Source of the DNA: Schaalia sp. Marseille-Q2122
GTDB lineage: Bacteria; Actinomycetota; Actinomycetes; Actinomycetales; Actinomycetaceae
Reading direction: 5' to 3'
NCBI RefSeq assembly: GCF_903645355.1
Contig: NZ_CAHJXR010000001.1
Location: 1-64,000 of the forward strand
DNA: 64,000 bases
The notes under the pieces are model-generated. The model was not told where the DNA came from. It saw only the letters and a list, made by a program, of their open reading frames with translations, and did no database searches. Both the position numbers and the translations under genes were made by a program. Positions 42,140-51,862 of the stretch are shown piece after piece (the stretch's first letter is position 1; every line of letters starts with the position of its first letter).

Positions 42140-43021
42140 CTAGATGCACAGATCGAGGGGCAGGTCGGAAATATCCCGCAGCCTTTGCCCTTCGACGAGG
42201 GCGGTGAGCATCGCCTGAGCCTCGTCGTTTCCAGAGGCGTTGACCGCTTCAATGAGTTCAGGCAACGCGAAGTGGTAGACCATGTCAAGATCGCCCGTGC
42301 CCAGGGCCAGGGAAGCCAGGCGCGACGGCGTTGGCTCGCCGGTGACCACCACAATGTGTGGGGCACGCCCCTTGCGGTTGCGCAGGATCGACAGGGCCTC
42401 GGCGCGCGCATTTTGAGCCCTATCGGAACGTAGCGTCCACTTGCAGGAAATCACCGCGTGAACAATATCGTGGGGCTGGTTTGCCTGGCGTAAGATGCTG
42501 AAACGGCCCGAGTGCTCATCAACGAGGGGGCCGCCCGCGTTAATGCCAGCATCGCTTTCCGGGGCGCGAAGCACCACCACATCGGGGCTAATGGAGTAGG
42601 AGTTGCCGAGGATTGCCTGCAGGGCAGGATCGGCCTGGACTGCGTCGCTGAGCAGTGCTAGATGCCGGTAGGGTTCGAAGCGAGACAGGTGCTCGCTCTT
42701 ACGGGAGTTGCCGACATTAGCGAGAGTCCACGTGCCGGGGCGCACGGAGGAAAAGTGCGGGAAGGTGGAGCTGAGGAAGTCAGCGACGATCTTTTCAAAG
42801 GTCGCGCCGCTCTGCTGCCCGGCGAGCTTTTGCACCTCAATGTGGGCACCTAGTCGTGTCGCCATGTGGAGGGCAATATCACGCGAGGTTTTCTGGCTCT
42901 TATCAGCGTTTGAGGCAATGCCGTTACCGGCAACACTCAAAACCTCGTGGAGGATCAGCTGATTGTGGAACTCTTGGCGAGCTCGCGTGAGAAGAGCCCC
43001 GGGAGTGGCTGCGTCCGACAT
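42140..43021 (-). CDS. NgoMIV-like type II restriction endonuclease
   Basis: The 293-residue protein resembles NgoMIV/Cfr10I enzymes. D147 in SISPDVVV, K194 in ISCKWTLRSDR and E208 in AQNARAEAL have the same spacing as the NgoMIV active site as I recall it (D140, K187, E201). The C-terminal LALGTGDLDMVYHFALPEL is also family-typical. NgoMIV cuts GCCGGC; the specificity here is inferred. AGGAGAG precedes the ATG, and the gene starts 14 bases after the methyltransferase stop. Confidence 0.82.
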   Translation of the reverse strand: MSDAATPGALLTRARQEFHNQLILHEVLSVAGNGIASNADKSQKTSRDIALHMATRLGAHIEVQKLAGQQSGATFEKIVADFLSSTFPHFSSVRPGTWTLANVGNSRKSEHLSRFEPYRHLALLSDAVQADPALQAILGNSYSISPDVVVLRAPESDAGINAGGPLVDEHSGRFSILRQANQPHDIVHAVISCKWTLRSDRAQNARAEALSILRNRKGRAPHIVVVTGEPTPSRLASLALGTGDLDMVYHFALPELIEAVNASGNDEAQAMLTALVEGQRLRDISDLPLDLCI

Positions 43022-43035
43022 GATGGAAGCTCTCC

Positions 43036-43968
43036 TTAGGCCTCAAGGGCGCGACGAATATTCTGGGCGACAGCGTGGGCCAGGGGAGGGGGCAGGGCGT
43101 TTCCCACCTGACGGTAGGCGGCAGTTTTTCCGCCGGTGAGTTCCCATGAGTCCTCGAATCCTTGGATCCGCGCGGCCATACGAACCGTCAGGCGAGGCAT
43201 CCCTTCAAAGGAGGCTTCAGGTGCAGCATCGGCTAGGCCCTTGCCATCCACCCCGAGCTCAGCCCAGGCCTTTTTCGCACGAGTCGGGCCAAGATCAGCG
43301 CCACCGTGCTTCTTTGAGCCGCCCACCAGCGTTGGAGCAATGGCTTGGGCCCCCTGGGCCCAGGCTTCGGCGCCTGTCCACCCATTCTGCGCCATGAGGT
43401 CAAGCAAGGTGGAGCCGACGGTCGCAGGGGGAGTGTCCAGAGGCAGGGGGTATTCGAAGGTCGCGTTCACGTCATGGCGCAGCGCCACGCAGATGACACG
43501 AGGGCGTGCCTGAGGGACGCCATAGTCGGCGGCGTTGAGGAGCTTCCATTGGACCGTGTACCCCAGATTCTCGATCTGCTCGGTAATGTGCTCGCGGTAG
43601 TGGTCAAAACGTCGATCGAGGAGGCCTCGGACATTTTCCAACATGACGGCCCGAGGTTGGATCTCTCCAATCAAGCGGATTGCTGTGGGGAAGAGATCAC
43701 GTTCGTCATTGGCTCCAAGCTGCTGCCCAGCTGAAGAAAAGGGCGGGCAGGGGACGCCGCCGGCGAGCAGATCAACCCCGGCGTATTCCTTGCCCGACCA
43801 GGACAGGAGGTCTTCTTCGAGGACGTTCCACGCGGGACGATTCGCACGCAAGGTGGCGCAGGCATGACGGTCGATCTCAACCAGTGCCGCATGCTCAAAC
43901 CCGGCCATCTCAATGCCGCGGGCCTGGCCGCCAGCACCGGCACAGATCTCCACCGACGTAAGCGTCAT
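43036..43968 (-). CDS. DNA cytosine-5 methyltransferase of the R-M pair
   Basis: The 310-residue enzyme has motif I EICAGAGGQARGIE (7-20), motif IV GGVPCPPFSSAGQ with catalytic Cys74, motif VI LENVRG, motif VIII PQARPRVICVAL and motif X RQVGNALPPPLAHAVA. It should protect host DNA from the adjacent endonuclease. The ATG at 43968 has GAGGG upstream; the frame is open to an ATG at 44085, giving an extra 39 residues that are not part of the methyltransferase core. Confidence 0.88.
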   Translation of the reverse strand: MTLTSVEICAGAGGQARGIEMAGFEHAALVEIDRHACATLRANRPAWNVLEEDLLSWSGKEYAGVDLLAGGVPCPPFSSAGQQLGANDERDLFPTAIRLIGEIQPRAVMLENVRGLLDRRFDHYREHITEQIENLGYTVQWKLLNAADYGVPQARPRVICVALRHDVNATFEYPLPLDTPPATVGSTLLDLMAQNGWTGAEAWAQGAQAIAPTLVGGSKKHGGADLGPTRAKKAWAELGVDGKGLADAAPEASFEGMPRLTVRMAARIQGFEDSWELTGGKTAAYRQVGNALPPPLAHAVAQNIRRALEA

Positions 43969-44154
43969 GCGTTTCCCTCGCAAAATCAACCGATCAACAA
44001 CGTAGAAAAATTCTCTCAGGTCCACCCCGGATTTGCGGCATCGGTCAGCTAGCGGCACATCCTTGGCCGGAAACAGGCCCAACATGGATGACAGCGACGA
44101 GTTCGCCCAGAGTCCGACCTCGCCAACCTGCGATCCACCTAGGGGCGGGGCTGT

Positions 44155-45948
44155 TTAAAGTCCAACGCGGGCGAGCTCCTCGTTGACGGTGGGACGGCGC
44201 CGGTAGTCCTCGCGTAGTTGCGCGATCCAGCGCGTCATTTCTGCTGTCAGGAGGCCTTGGCCTTCCTGCGCCTTCTTCGCGTCGTCGTGCTTGTCGGCAG
44301 TGCGGGCAATGCGCATCGCTGACAGGGTCATCCGCGCGGCCTCGCGGGCCACCTCACGGCCTGTTGTCGCATCAAGCGCGCCAATAATACGTGTCTGGTA
44401 CAGGCCGATGGCCTCGCGTGGGCGGGGCTGAGGGGAGGCTTCTGCGAGATCTTGCCACATAGCCCTCAATGGCCACCGGTCCGCCAGGCTCCACGCCCAC
44501 TCAACATCCCCAAGGTGGAGGGCGATCCTGACAGGCAAATCGCCGATACCCCATTCACATGTGTCAACCCATACGCGTGTCGCTTGCTGTTCTGCTTCTG
44601 CGCAGCCAAGGTCACTGGCTGTTGATATCAGGAGGTCGTAAATCTCAGGCAGAGGCGCGGAATGGAAGAGGTCGCGCAGGAAAGCAATCGCGTCTTCTTC
44701 CCGACCGTCGTGAAGAAACATGTCCACTGCTTTCACAGGCGAGACGTGGTAGTCGTTGGCATCGCCACACCAGTGATGAGGGTTGCTTGTCACGCGATCC
44801 TCCGCAATGGCGCGTTCGAGGTAGGCCATGGCTTCACGAGGGCGTTGGGCTGCCTCAAGACGCTGAATAATGGCACCGTATCGCGGGTGCTCCCCGCGTG
44901 AGAGTACCTTGATCGCATGGTCAACGTCACCGTCATGGTCAGCGAGTTCTAGCTCCATACTGTTGATTTCGTGGGCATTCCAGCCGCTGAGTTCCTCATC
45001 GCTTCGACGCTCCAGCTCCGTGTTGACAGCGCGACGGTAGACTGTGAGCCCCTGATCCCCGAGGGCGGACACGAAGTCGCCGAGAGTGACGACAGGCCAA
45101 CCGGGAGAATCCAGCCGGAACTTCGCTAGCCACCTGCCCAGTTTCTTGGTATCAGGATTTCCACTACGGCATGCCTGCGCGTAGAGATTGATGGCGCGCT
45201 GGCAGACTTCGCCTGGAGCTCCGGAGGAGTCATCGATACGTTCGGCGATCATTTTTCGTAGGCGCGTTGCCGTCTTCAGGAGGATCGGGGCGACGAGGTC
45301 GGAGTAGCCATCGTCAAGGAGTATCTCTACCTCGTTGAGGAAGATGTCGACCTCCTGAGAGAAGTCGATTGCCCGCCAGTAGTCTATAAAACCTCGGACC
45401 GAGAAAACAGCTTTGTACCTCTGCTGTAGTTCGTTTTCGATTGCGGCAGTATTGCCGCTGCTGAGGTCAGCTTTGCGTTGGAGCATGTTCATAATGGCGT
45501 AGTCGTGGCTTGCGAGGGACCACAGCAACTGGCGGAGCTGCTCTTGACTGAGGCTATTGAGGTATTCGAGGATCGAAGCTGAATGCTCGGCGCGGCCACC
45601 ACTCGTGTCGTCGGCGTGTTCTTCGCTGCCCTCACCCAGTACAGCTAAACCAAGGGCAACAAGGTGCTTACAGAAGTTGCCGGCGAGGTTATGGAGACAG
45701 GTGCACGAGCCGCGTAGCTCGTCCTCCCAGTGGAGTGTCACATGGTAGGTCTGGCTGCCACGTACGTGCGCGGTGGCAAAGTTCTCTCCTCGGGAGAGAA
45801 GATCAACGAAGTGACGGTACTGTGTGCCGCGCTCGAAAACACGGTCTCCTGCCTCAATGATGAGCGCTTCTTCGGTGAGCGAATCATTCGGTAACCCCAT
45901 GAGACCATTATCCTCAACATGAGGGCGTAAGAGAATCCAGATGGTCAT
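44155..45948 (-). CDS. SWIM zinc-finger protein
   Basis: The 597-residue protein has a SWIM finger near residue 80 (SCTCLHNLAGNFCKHLVAL: CxC...CxH) and a long helical C-terminus that looks like a repeat scaffold. SWIM fingers bind DNA or protein; this architecture is common in actinobacteria and uncharacterised. The ATG at 45948 has a poor ribosome site; ATG 45900, with GAGG upstream, is an alternative. It lies just upstream of the R-M genes on the same strand. Confidence 0.78.
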   Translation of the reverse strand: MTIWILLRPHVEDNGLMGLPNDSLTEEALIIEAGDRVFERGTQYRHFVDLLSRGENFATAHVRGSQTYHVTLHWEDELRGSCTCLHNLAGNFCKHLVALGLAVLGEGSEEHADDTSGGRAEHSASILEYLNSLSQEQLRQLLWSLASHDYAIMNMLQRKADLSSGNTAAIENELQQRYKAVFSVRGFIDYWRAIDFSQEVDIFLNEVEILLDDGYSDLVAPILLKTATRLRKMIAERIDDSSGAPGEVCQRAINLYAQACRSGNPDTKKLGRWLAKFRLDSPGWPVVTLGDFVSALGDQGLTVYRRAVNTELERRSDEELSGWNAHEINSMELELADHDGDVDHAIKVLSRGEHPRYGAIIQRLEAAQRPREAMAYLERAIAEDRVTSNPHHWCGDANDYHVSPVKAVDMFLHDGREEDAIAFLRDLFHSAPLPEIYDLLISTASDLGCAEAEQQATRVWVDTCEWGIGDLPVRIALHLGDVEWAWSLADRWPLRAMWQDLAEASPQPRPREAIGLYQTRIIGALDATTGREVAREAARMTLSAMRIARTADKHDDAKKAQEGQGLLTAEMTRWIAQLREDYRRRPTVNEELARVGL

Positions 45949-46003
45949 GGGAGGGGTATGTCTTCCACCATGTCGTCTGTTTTACAACGTTGCTCACTGG
46001 CTG

Positions 46004-48679
46004 TCAGCGCGGGCCGACGCTCAGCAGACGCAGCACCACGGCCTCGGCCTGGTCAGATGCCGCTAGGTCCACCAAAGCGGTCAGACGCCAATCCATATCC
46101 TCCTCGGGGTCACAGATGCGCTGCTCAGCGAGCCAATAGTTGGCAGGATTGAGGCGGTCAGCCAGGGCCTCACTGACCCCGGCTTCGACGAGGTCGGCGC
46201 GGGTGGGCGCCTCGTTGAGTGGACACAGGGCGGTAGCGCGGGCCGCCTGGTCAATGCCAATCCAGTCATACTCCGCCCAGTAGCGCTCCAAGGCGTGATC
46301 CCAGCGGTCCTCGTCCCAGCCCGACGCCTCGTCCAGTGCCGCCAAAGCAGGCACGTCGTCAGCGGACATGAGTTCCACACGGCGGAACATTGCCCGGCGG
46401 ATGGCAGTGCGGAACGCATGCCGATTCGCACTGAAGGCCACCACGCCGTTCTCATCCGCGCCGAAAGCCACCTCCACGCCGCCCGAGCTTTGCGCGTCGT
46501 CGCGAGAGGCGTAGTTGCCCGAAGCCAGCGCCTCCCATTCATCGAGCAGCGAGGAATCCACAGCGCGAATCAGCGCCGCCAGCCAGTCAATAATGGCGCG
46601 CACCTCGTCGGTCATCATCTCGTCAGGGATGATCTGACGCATCGCACGGTAGGCATCCGTCAGGTAGCGCAGGATCACGCCCTCAGAGCGGCCCACGTCA
46701 TAGCGGGACACCAACTCAGAGAAGGTCATGGCATTTTCCACCATCTCGCGCACCACCGACTTGGGGGAGAGTTCCAGTCCGCCCACCCAGGGGTTGGAGG
46801 CCACATACACAGAGAAAGCCCCCTCCAACAGGTCAGCCAAAGGACGAGGCCACACAACCTCCTCTAAAGCCGACATGCGATCGTCGTAGTCCATCCCCTG
46901 GGCCTTCATGGCGGCGACAGCCTCGCCACGCGCCACCCGCTGCTGAGCAAAGAGCAGGGGGCGAGGATCCTCCAGAACCGACTCAATCACCGACACCACA
47001 TCCAGGGCGAAAGAGGGCGAATCGGGATCCAACAAGTCCAACGCAGCCAGCGCAAAGGGAGACAGTGGCTGGTTGAGCGCAAAATCGTCAGGCAGGTCCG
47101 CCACCAGCCGCAAACGAGGCAGGCCATCGGCCGCGGCCTGCGCGGAGGGCACATGCTCCACCACGCCAGCGGTACGCATCGACGCGTAGATTTCGCCCAG
47201 GCGACGCAGGTGCGGGTTGACCTCACGAATGACGTCATCATTGTGGGTGGCCAGGTGAACCAGGTGCTCGCCCGGATCACGATGGGCGGCCCCCGCCAGG
47301 ACATTGAGCACCATCGAGTGGGTCATCTCAAAGTGAGACTGCAAGGCTTCGGGCGCGGCGTTCACCAGGCGCTCAAAGGTCGACTTCGTCCAGGAAATCT
47401 GGCCCTCCGCAGGGCCTTTCTTCTTTTTCGCATCCTTCTTCTTAGCGCGTTTAGCGGCGCGCTCGTCCGCAGCCTCCAACTGGGCAGCACTCAAGCGAGC
47501 CCGCGCCTTCGCATCCTCCACCTCATGCTCGGGGGCAAGGACACGCACAAAGCCCACCAGGTCAAAGCCCGCGCGCCCAGCCCGCCCAGCGATCTGATGG
47601 AACTCGCGGGCAGAGACGTGCCGCATCTTCGCCCCATCAAACTTCACGAGCGAGCTCATGAGTACCGTGCGGATTGGCACATTGATGCCGACCCCCAGAG
47701 TGTCCGTACCGCTGACGATCGCCAGCAGTCCTTGCTGGGTGAGCCGTTCAACCAGACGGCGATAGCGGGGCAGCATACCCGCGTGGTGAATACCGATGCC
47801 TTGCACAAGCAGGCTGCGTAGGGACGCGCCAAAACCCTTCGTGAAATGAACGGTGGAAAGCTCCTCAGCAATGCGTTTCTTCTGCTCATCGGTAATGAGC
47901 TTGGCCTTGTCGAAGGCGTGGGCAGAATCAACCGCGTCTTTCTGGGCGAAATGCACGATGTAGATTGGCCAGCGGCCTTCGTTCAAGAGGCGCGGCACGG
48001 TGTCGGTCAACGTATCGACAACGTACTCAAACTCCAAAGGCACCGGGCGTTCAGCATCGTCAATGAGCGTCACGTCCCTGCCCGTGCGTTCCTTCCACGC
48101 GCGCTCAAACCTCGTCGTATCCCCAAGAGTGGCCGACATGGCAACGTACTGGGCTTTGCGTAGTTCCAGTAGAGGCGTCTGCCACGCCCAGCCGCGCTGC
48201 GGGTCACCGTAGAAGTGGAACTCGTCCATGATGACCATGTCGGCATCGAGCTCTGCGCCTTCACGCAGGGACTGGTTGGCCAAAATCTCTGCTGTGCAGC
48301 AGATGATCGGCGCATCAGCGTTGAGGGAAACATCCCCCGTCACCATCCCCACGTTCTCAGCGCCAAAGTGGCCGACAAGGTCAAAGAATTTCTCGGACAC
48401 GAGGGCCTTCAGCGGCGCCGTGTAATAGGAGCGGCCACCTTGCGCCATCGAGACAAAATGTGCGGCCAGGGCGATCATCGACTTGCCAGAGCCCGTGGGG
48501 GTGGCGGCAATGACGTGGTTGCCTGCCAGGATCTCCACCAGGGATTCTTCCTGGTGGGGGTAGAGCGGGCGGCCTGTGGCTTCGGCCCACGAGGTGAACG
48601 CTGCGTATAGCGCGTCCACATCGTCAAGTTGGGAGGCGTCCTCCAGATCGTCAAGGAGTTCATTGAGGGTGGCCGTCAT
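46004..48679 (-). CDS. Ski2-like DEAD/DEAH-box helicase with DUF3516
   Basis: The 891-residue protein has a helicase core with TPTGSGKS, VIMDEFHFYGD, AMSATLGDT, and in domain 2 GTDTLGVGINVPIRT and HQIAGRAGRAG. A lysine-rich linker (KRAKKKDAKKKK) precedes a C-terminal DUF3516 domain typical of actinobacterial Ski2-like helicases. It probably unwinds RNA or DNA; the cellular role is not known. It is monocistronic. Confidence 0.9.
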   Translation of the reverse strand: MTATLNELLDDLEDASQLDDVDALYAAFTSWAEATGRPLYPHQEESLVEILAGNHVIAATPTGSGKSMIALAAHFVSMAQGGRSYYTAPLKALVSEKFFDLVGHFGAENVGMVTGDVSLNADAPIICCTAEILANQSLREGAELDADMVIMDEFHFYGDPQRGWAWQTPLLELRKAQYVAMSATLGDTTRFERAWKERTGRDVTLIDDAERPVPLEFEYVVDTLTDTVPRLLNEGRWPIYIVHFAQKDAVDSAHAFDKAKLITDEQKKRIAEELSTVHFTKGFGASLRSLLVQGIGIHHAGMLPRYRRLVERLTQQGLLAIVSGTDTLGVGINVPIRTVLMSSLVKFDGAKMRHVSAREFHQIAGRAGRAGFDLVGFVRVLAPEHEVEDAKARARLSAAQLEAADERAAKRAKKKDAKKKKGPAEGQISWTKSTFERLVNAAPEALQSHFEMTHSMVLNVLAGAAHRDPGEHLVHLATHNDDVIREVNPHLRRLGEIYASMRTAGVVEHVPSAQAAADGLPRLRLVADLPDDFALNQPLSPFALAALDLLDPDSPSFALDVVSVIESVLEDPRPLLFAQQRVARGEAVAAMKAQGMDYDDRMSALEEVVWPRPLADLLEGAFSVYVASNPWVGGLELSPKSVVREMVENAMTFSELVSRYDVGRSEGVILRYLTDAYRAMRQIIPDEMMTDEVRAIIDWLAALIRAVDSSLLDEWEALASGNYASRDDAQSSGGVEVAFGADENGVVAFSANRHAFRTAIRRAMFRRVELMSADDVPALAALDEASGWDEDRWDHALERYWAEYDWIGIDQAARATALCPLNEAPTRADLVEAGVSEALADRLNPANYWLAEQRICDPEEDMDWRLTALVDLAASDQAEAVVLRLLSVGPR

Positions 48680-48816
48680 ACCCCCATTGTTTCATTGCTT
48701 CGTTTGACGAGGCCAACCCCACGGCCGTGTCAGGGAATGGACAATCGGCCCCGAGATGGACAGATATGCCACCATCAAGGGGTTGCATTTTCGGTTCGAC
48801 ACAGAAAGGAAGGCCC

Positions 48817-50259
48817 ATGGACGCACTCGCATCACAGATTCAGGTGGTCGCAGACTGGATCACCCTCTACATGACGCTGTGGATTCTGGTCGGCGTGGGC
48901 ATCTACCTGACGATCCGTTCAAAACTCGTGCAACTGCGCCTTTTCCCCCATATGGTGAGTGTCGTATCTTCCTCACGTCAGGGAGCACGCGGCGGTATTA
49001 GTTCCTTCCAAGCCTTCACGATTTCACTGGCAGCCCGCGTGGGCGTGGGTAATGTCTTTGGTGTTGCCGCAGCATTGCTCATGGGCGGGCCGGGTGCGAT
49101 TTTCTGGATGTGGATTGTTGCACTCGTTGGTATGGCAACCGCTTTCTTCGAAGCCACCCTCGCTCAGCTTTTCAAGGTCCGCGCCGAGGATGGCACCTTC
49201 CGTGGCGGCCCGGCCTACTACATGCTGTACGGCATGAAGAACACCGTGATGGCAAAGATTTTCGCTGTTATTACGGTTATCACCTGTGCTTTTGTCATCA
49301 CGTCGGTGCAGTCCAATGCGATCGCTGAAACGATGGTGGCAACGACCAGCACGAAGCATTGGATGATTGCCGTGCTGCTGGTGGCGTTCGCCGGCCCAGT
49401 CATCTTTGGCGGCATTCGCTCGGTAGCGCGCGTCACCGAATGGATGGCGCCCATCATGGCAACCCTCTACGTCATTGTCATTGCGGTGATCACCGTGATG
49501 AATATTGGCGAGTTCGCTACCGTTCTTGGCCAGATCATCACCTCAGCTTTCGCTCCCGAGCCCCTCGTGGGTGGTCTTGGTGGCGGTATCCTTGCCGCCA
49601 TCATTAACGGCACGAAGCGTGGGTTGTTCTCTAACGAGGCCGGTCAGGGAACGGCCCCCAATGCTGCTGCGACCGCCACGGTGAAACACCCTGTGCGTCA
49701 GGGCCTCATCCAGTCCTTGGGTGTTTTCGTCGACACGATTATTGTCTGTACGGCCACGGCTTTCGTCATCCTCATTGCCGGTGAGGAAGTCTGGGGTGGC
49801 GAGGGCGTCAATCCTGCGAACCTCACGACCTTGGCTGTGGCGAAGGAACTGGGCGAGTGGGCGGTTGTTCCCATGTCCCTGATGATCTTCGTGCTTGCTT
49901 TCTCGTCAATTATTGCCGCTTATGTGTATTCAGAGGTCAATATGACCTTTGTTGCCGATCGCCCCTGGGCTGTGTGGATGGTTCGTTGCGTGTCGGTTGC
50001 TTCGGTGGCTCTGGGGGCAATGGTGTCATTGCCGTTGGTGTGGAACACCGTTGATATTGCCATGGCGATTATGACGATCACGAACCTTATTGCGCTGGTG
50101 TTCTTGGCGAAGTGGGGGACGGGCGCTCTGCGGGACTACGAAGAGCAGCGTCAGGCAGGCGTTGAGGAACCGGTGTTGAACGGTGTCAATAATCCGCACC
50201 TGCCGGCTGATCTTCCCGGCGATGTGTGGGTGCTCAATCAGGCGCCCACACGCCCCTAA
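48817..50259 (+). CDS. AGCS-family sodium:alanine symporter, copy 1
   Basis: The 480-residue membrane protein has the AGCS signatures SSFQAFTISLAARVGVGNVF, GGPGAIFWMWIVALVGMATA, FRGGPAYYMLYG and LFSNEAGQGTAPNAAATA. It imports alanine or glycine with sodium. GAAAGGAAGG precedes the ATG at 48817. A closely related copy follows at 50337. Confidence 0.92.
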   Translation: MDALASQIQVVADWITLYMTLWILVGVGIYLTIRSKLVQLRLFPHMVSVVSSSRQGARGGISSFQAFTISLAARVGVGNVFGVAAALLMGGPGAIFWMWIVALVGMATAFFEATLAQLFKVRAEDGTFRGGPAYYMLYGMKNTVMAKIFAVITVITCAFVITSVQSNAIAETMVATTSTKHWMIAVLLVAFAGPVIFGGIRSVARVTEWMAPIMATLYVIVIAVITVMNIGEFATVLGQIITSAFAPEPLVGGLGGGILAAIINGTKRGLFSNEAGQGTAPNAAATATVKHPVRQGLIQSLGVFVDTIIVCTATAFVILIAGEEVWGGEGVNPANLTTLAVAKELGEWAVVPMSLMIFVLAFSSIIAAYVYSEVNMTFVADRPWAVWMVRCVSVASVALGAMVSLPLVWNTVDIAMAIMTITNLIALVFLAKWGTGALRDYEEQRQAGVEEPVLNGVNNPHLPADLPGDVWVLNQAPTRP

Positions 50260-50266
50260 CACTATC

Positions 50267-50301
50267 GGTGTGTGCCCTTAGCCAAGCTGAGGGCACACAC
50301 C
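50267..50301 (+). promoter_or_regulatory. Hairpin between the two AGCS genes
   Basis: GGTGTGTGCCCT (50267-50278) pairs with AGGGCACACACC (50290-50301). There is no T tail, so partial termination or mRNA stabilisation are both possible. Confidence 0.55.
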
Positions 50302-50336
50302 ATCATCAATGAGAACTCTGAGGACGGGACATTACT

Positions 50337-51770
50337 GTGAACGCACTTGCTGATCAGATTCTGGTCGTTGCCGACTGGATCACCCTTCACCTGACTCTCT
50401 GGCTCCTTTTTGGGGTGGGCGTGTTCCTGACCCTGCGCACTCGGTTTGTGCAGGTGCGTCTGTTCCCGCATATGTTCTCTGTTCTGGCGACCTCACGCCA
50501 GGGGCGTCGCGGGGGTATTAGCTCCTTCCAGGCTTTCACGATCACCTTGGCGGCTCGCGTGGGTCTGGGCAATGTCTTTGGTGTTGCTGCCGCGCTGCTC
50601 TTTGGTGGGCCGGGCGCGATCTTTTGGATGTGGATTGTTGCCCTCGTTGGTATGGCAACAGCCTTCTTTGAGGCCACATTGGCGCAGATCTTTAAGATTC
50701 GGATGGCCGATGGTACGTTCCGTGGTGGCCCCGCTTACTACATTTACTTTGGCCTGAAGAACTCCATCATGGCGAAGGTGCTGGCGGTGATTACGGCCTT
50801 CACCTGTGCCATTGTTGTGACCTCTGTGCAGGCTAACGGTATTGCGCAGACAATGGCGGCAACGACTTCGGCCGATCCGTGGCTGATTACCGTTGTCCTT
50901 TTGGTGTTCTCTGCCCCCGTGATCTACGGCGGCCTGCGGGCGGTTGCTCGCGTCAGCGAGTGGATGGCACCGATTATGGCCATGATGTACGTCGCTGTGG
51001 TGACGGTCATTGTGCTGATGAACCTTACCGAGTTTGTCAACGTATTGGGCCTGATCTTCACCTCGGCGTTCTCTTTTGAACCCCTTGTGGGGGGCTTGGG
51101 TGGCGGGATCCTCGCTGCTGTCATTAACGGCACGAAGCGTGGCGTGTTTTCTAACGAGGCCGGCCAGGCCACCGCACCTAACGCTGCTGCCACCGCCACG
51201 GTGAGCCACCCGGTGCGTCAGGGCCTCATCCAGTCCCTGGGCGTCTTCGTGGACACGATTATCGTCTGTACGGCAACGGCTTTCGTCATCCTCATTGCCG
51301 GTGAGGAAGTCTGGGCTGCTGAGGGCGTGAATCCTGCGAATCTGACGACCCTTGCTATTGTCAGCGAGGTCGGAGAGTGGGCTGCCCTTCCTATGACACT
51401 GTTGATTTTCGTCCTGGCCTTTTCTTCGATTCTGGGCGCTTATGCCTACGCCGAGGTCAACGTTGCCTTCCTCTCTGATCGGCAGTGGGCTCAGCGCCTG
51501 CTGCAGACAGGCACTGTGATCGCTGTTGGCATTGGCGCGATGATGACCCTGCCGCTGGTGTGGAACACCGTTGATATTGCGATGGCGCTCATGTCCTTCA
51601 CGAACCTGGTAGCCCTGATTTTCTTGGCGAAGTGGGGTGTGGGAGCGCTCAAAGATTACGAGGCTCAGCGTAAGCAGGGTGTCGCTGATCCAGTGTTCGT
51701 TGGCCACGATAACCCCTTCATGCCTGCTGATGTTCCCACCGACGTGTGGGTGAGTGGCCAGGCGCGATAG
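50337..51770 (+). CDS. AGCS-family sodium:alanine symporter, copy 2
   Basis: The 477-residue GTG-start protein is a close paralogue of the preceding one, alignable along its full length (SSFQAFTITLAARVGLGNVF; VFSNEAGQATAPNAAATA). Divergence is concentrated in periplasmic loops and helix 5-6. It is a tandem duplicate, perhaps with a different substrate or affinity. Confidence 0.92.
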   Translation: MNALADQILVVADWITLHLTLWLLFGVGVFLTLRTRFVQVRLFPHMFSVLATSRQGRRGGISSFQAFTITLAARVGLGNVFGVAAALLFGGPGAIFWMWIVALVGMATAFFEATLAQIFKIRMADGTFRGGPAYYIYFGLKNSIMAKVLAVITAFTCAIVVTSVQANGIAQTMAATTSADPWLITVVLLVFSAPVIYGGLRAVARVSEWMAPIMAMMYVAVVTVIVLMNLTEFVNVLGLIFTSAFSFEPLVGGLGGGILAAVINGTKRGVFSNEAGQATAPNAAATATVSHPVRQGLIQSLGVFVDTIIVCTATAFVILIAGEEVWAAEGVNPANLTTLAIVSEVGEWAALPMTLLIFVLAFSSILGAYAYAEVNVAFLSDRQWAQRLLQTGTVIAVGIGAMMTLPLVWNTVDIAMALMSFTNLVALIFLAKWGVGALKDYEAQRKQGVADPVFVGHDNPFMPADVPTDVWVSGQAR

Positions 51771-51862
51771 GGGAGTGCTGGCAGGCAGTTCCACCACAGG
51801 GGACTTTCAACACCGCACTGTAATGCCGCGTGCTTTTCCTCTTCAGGCACTAGCCTTGAACC

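Noticed and set aside
42140-43968. Avoidance of GCCGGC sites as evidence of the R-M specificity
   Set aside because: GCCGGC occurs many times across the window (for example near 5113, 6704, 19843 and 59240), so there is no obvious avoidance.
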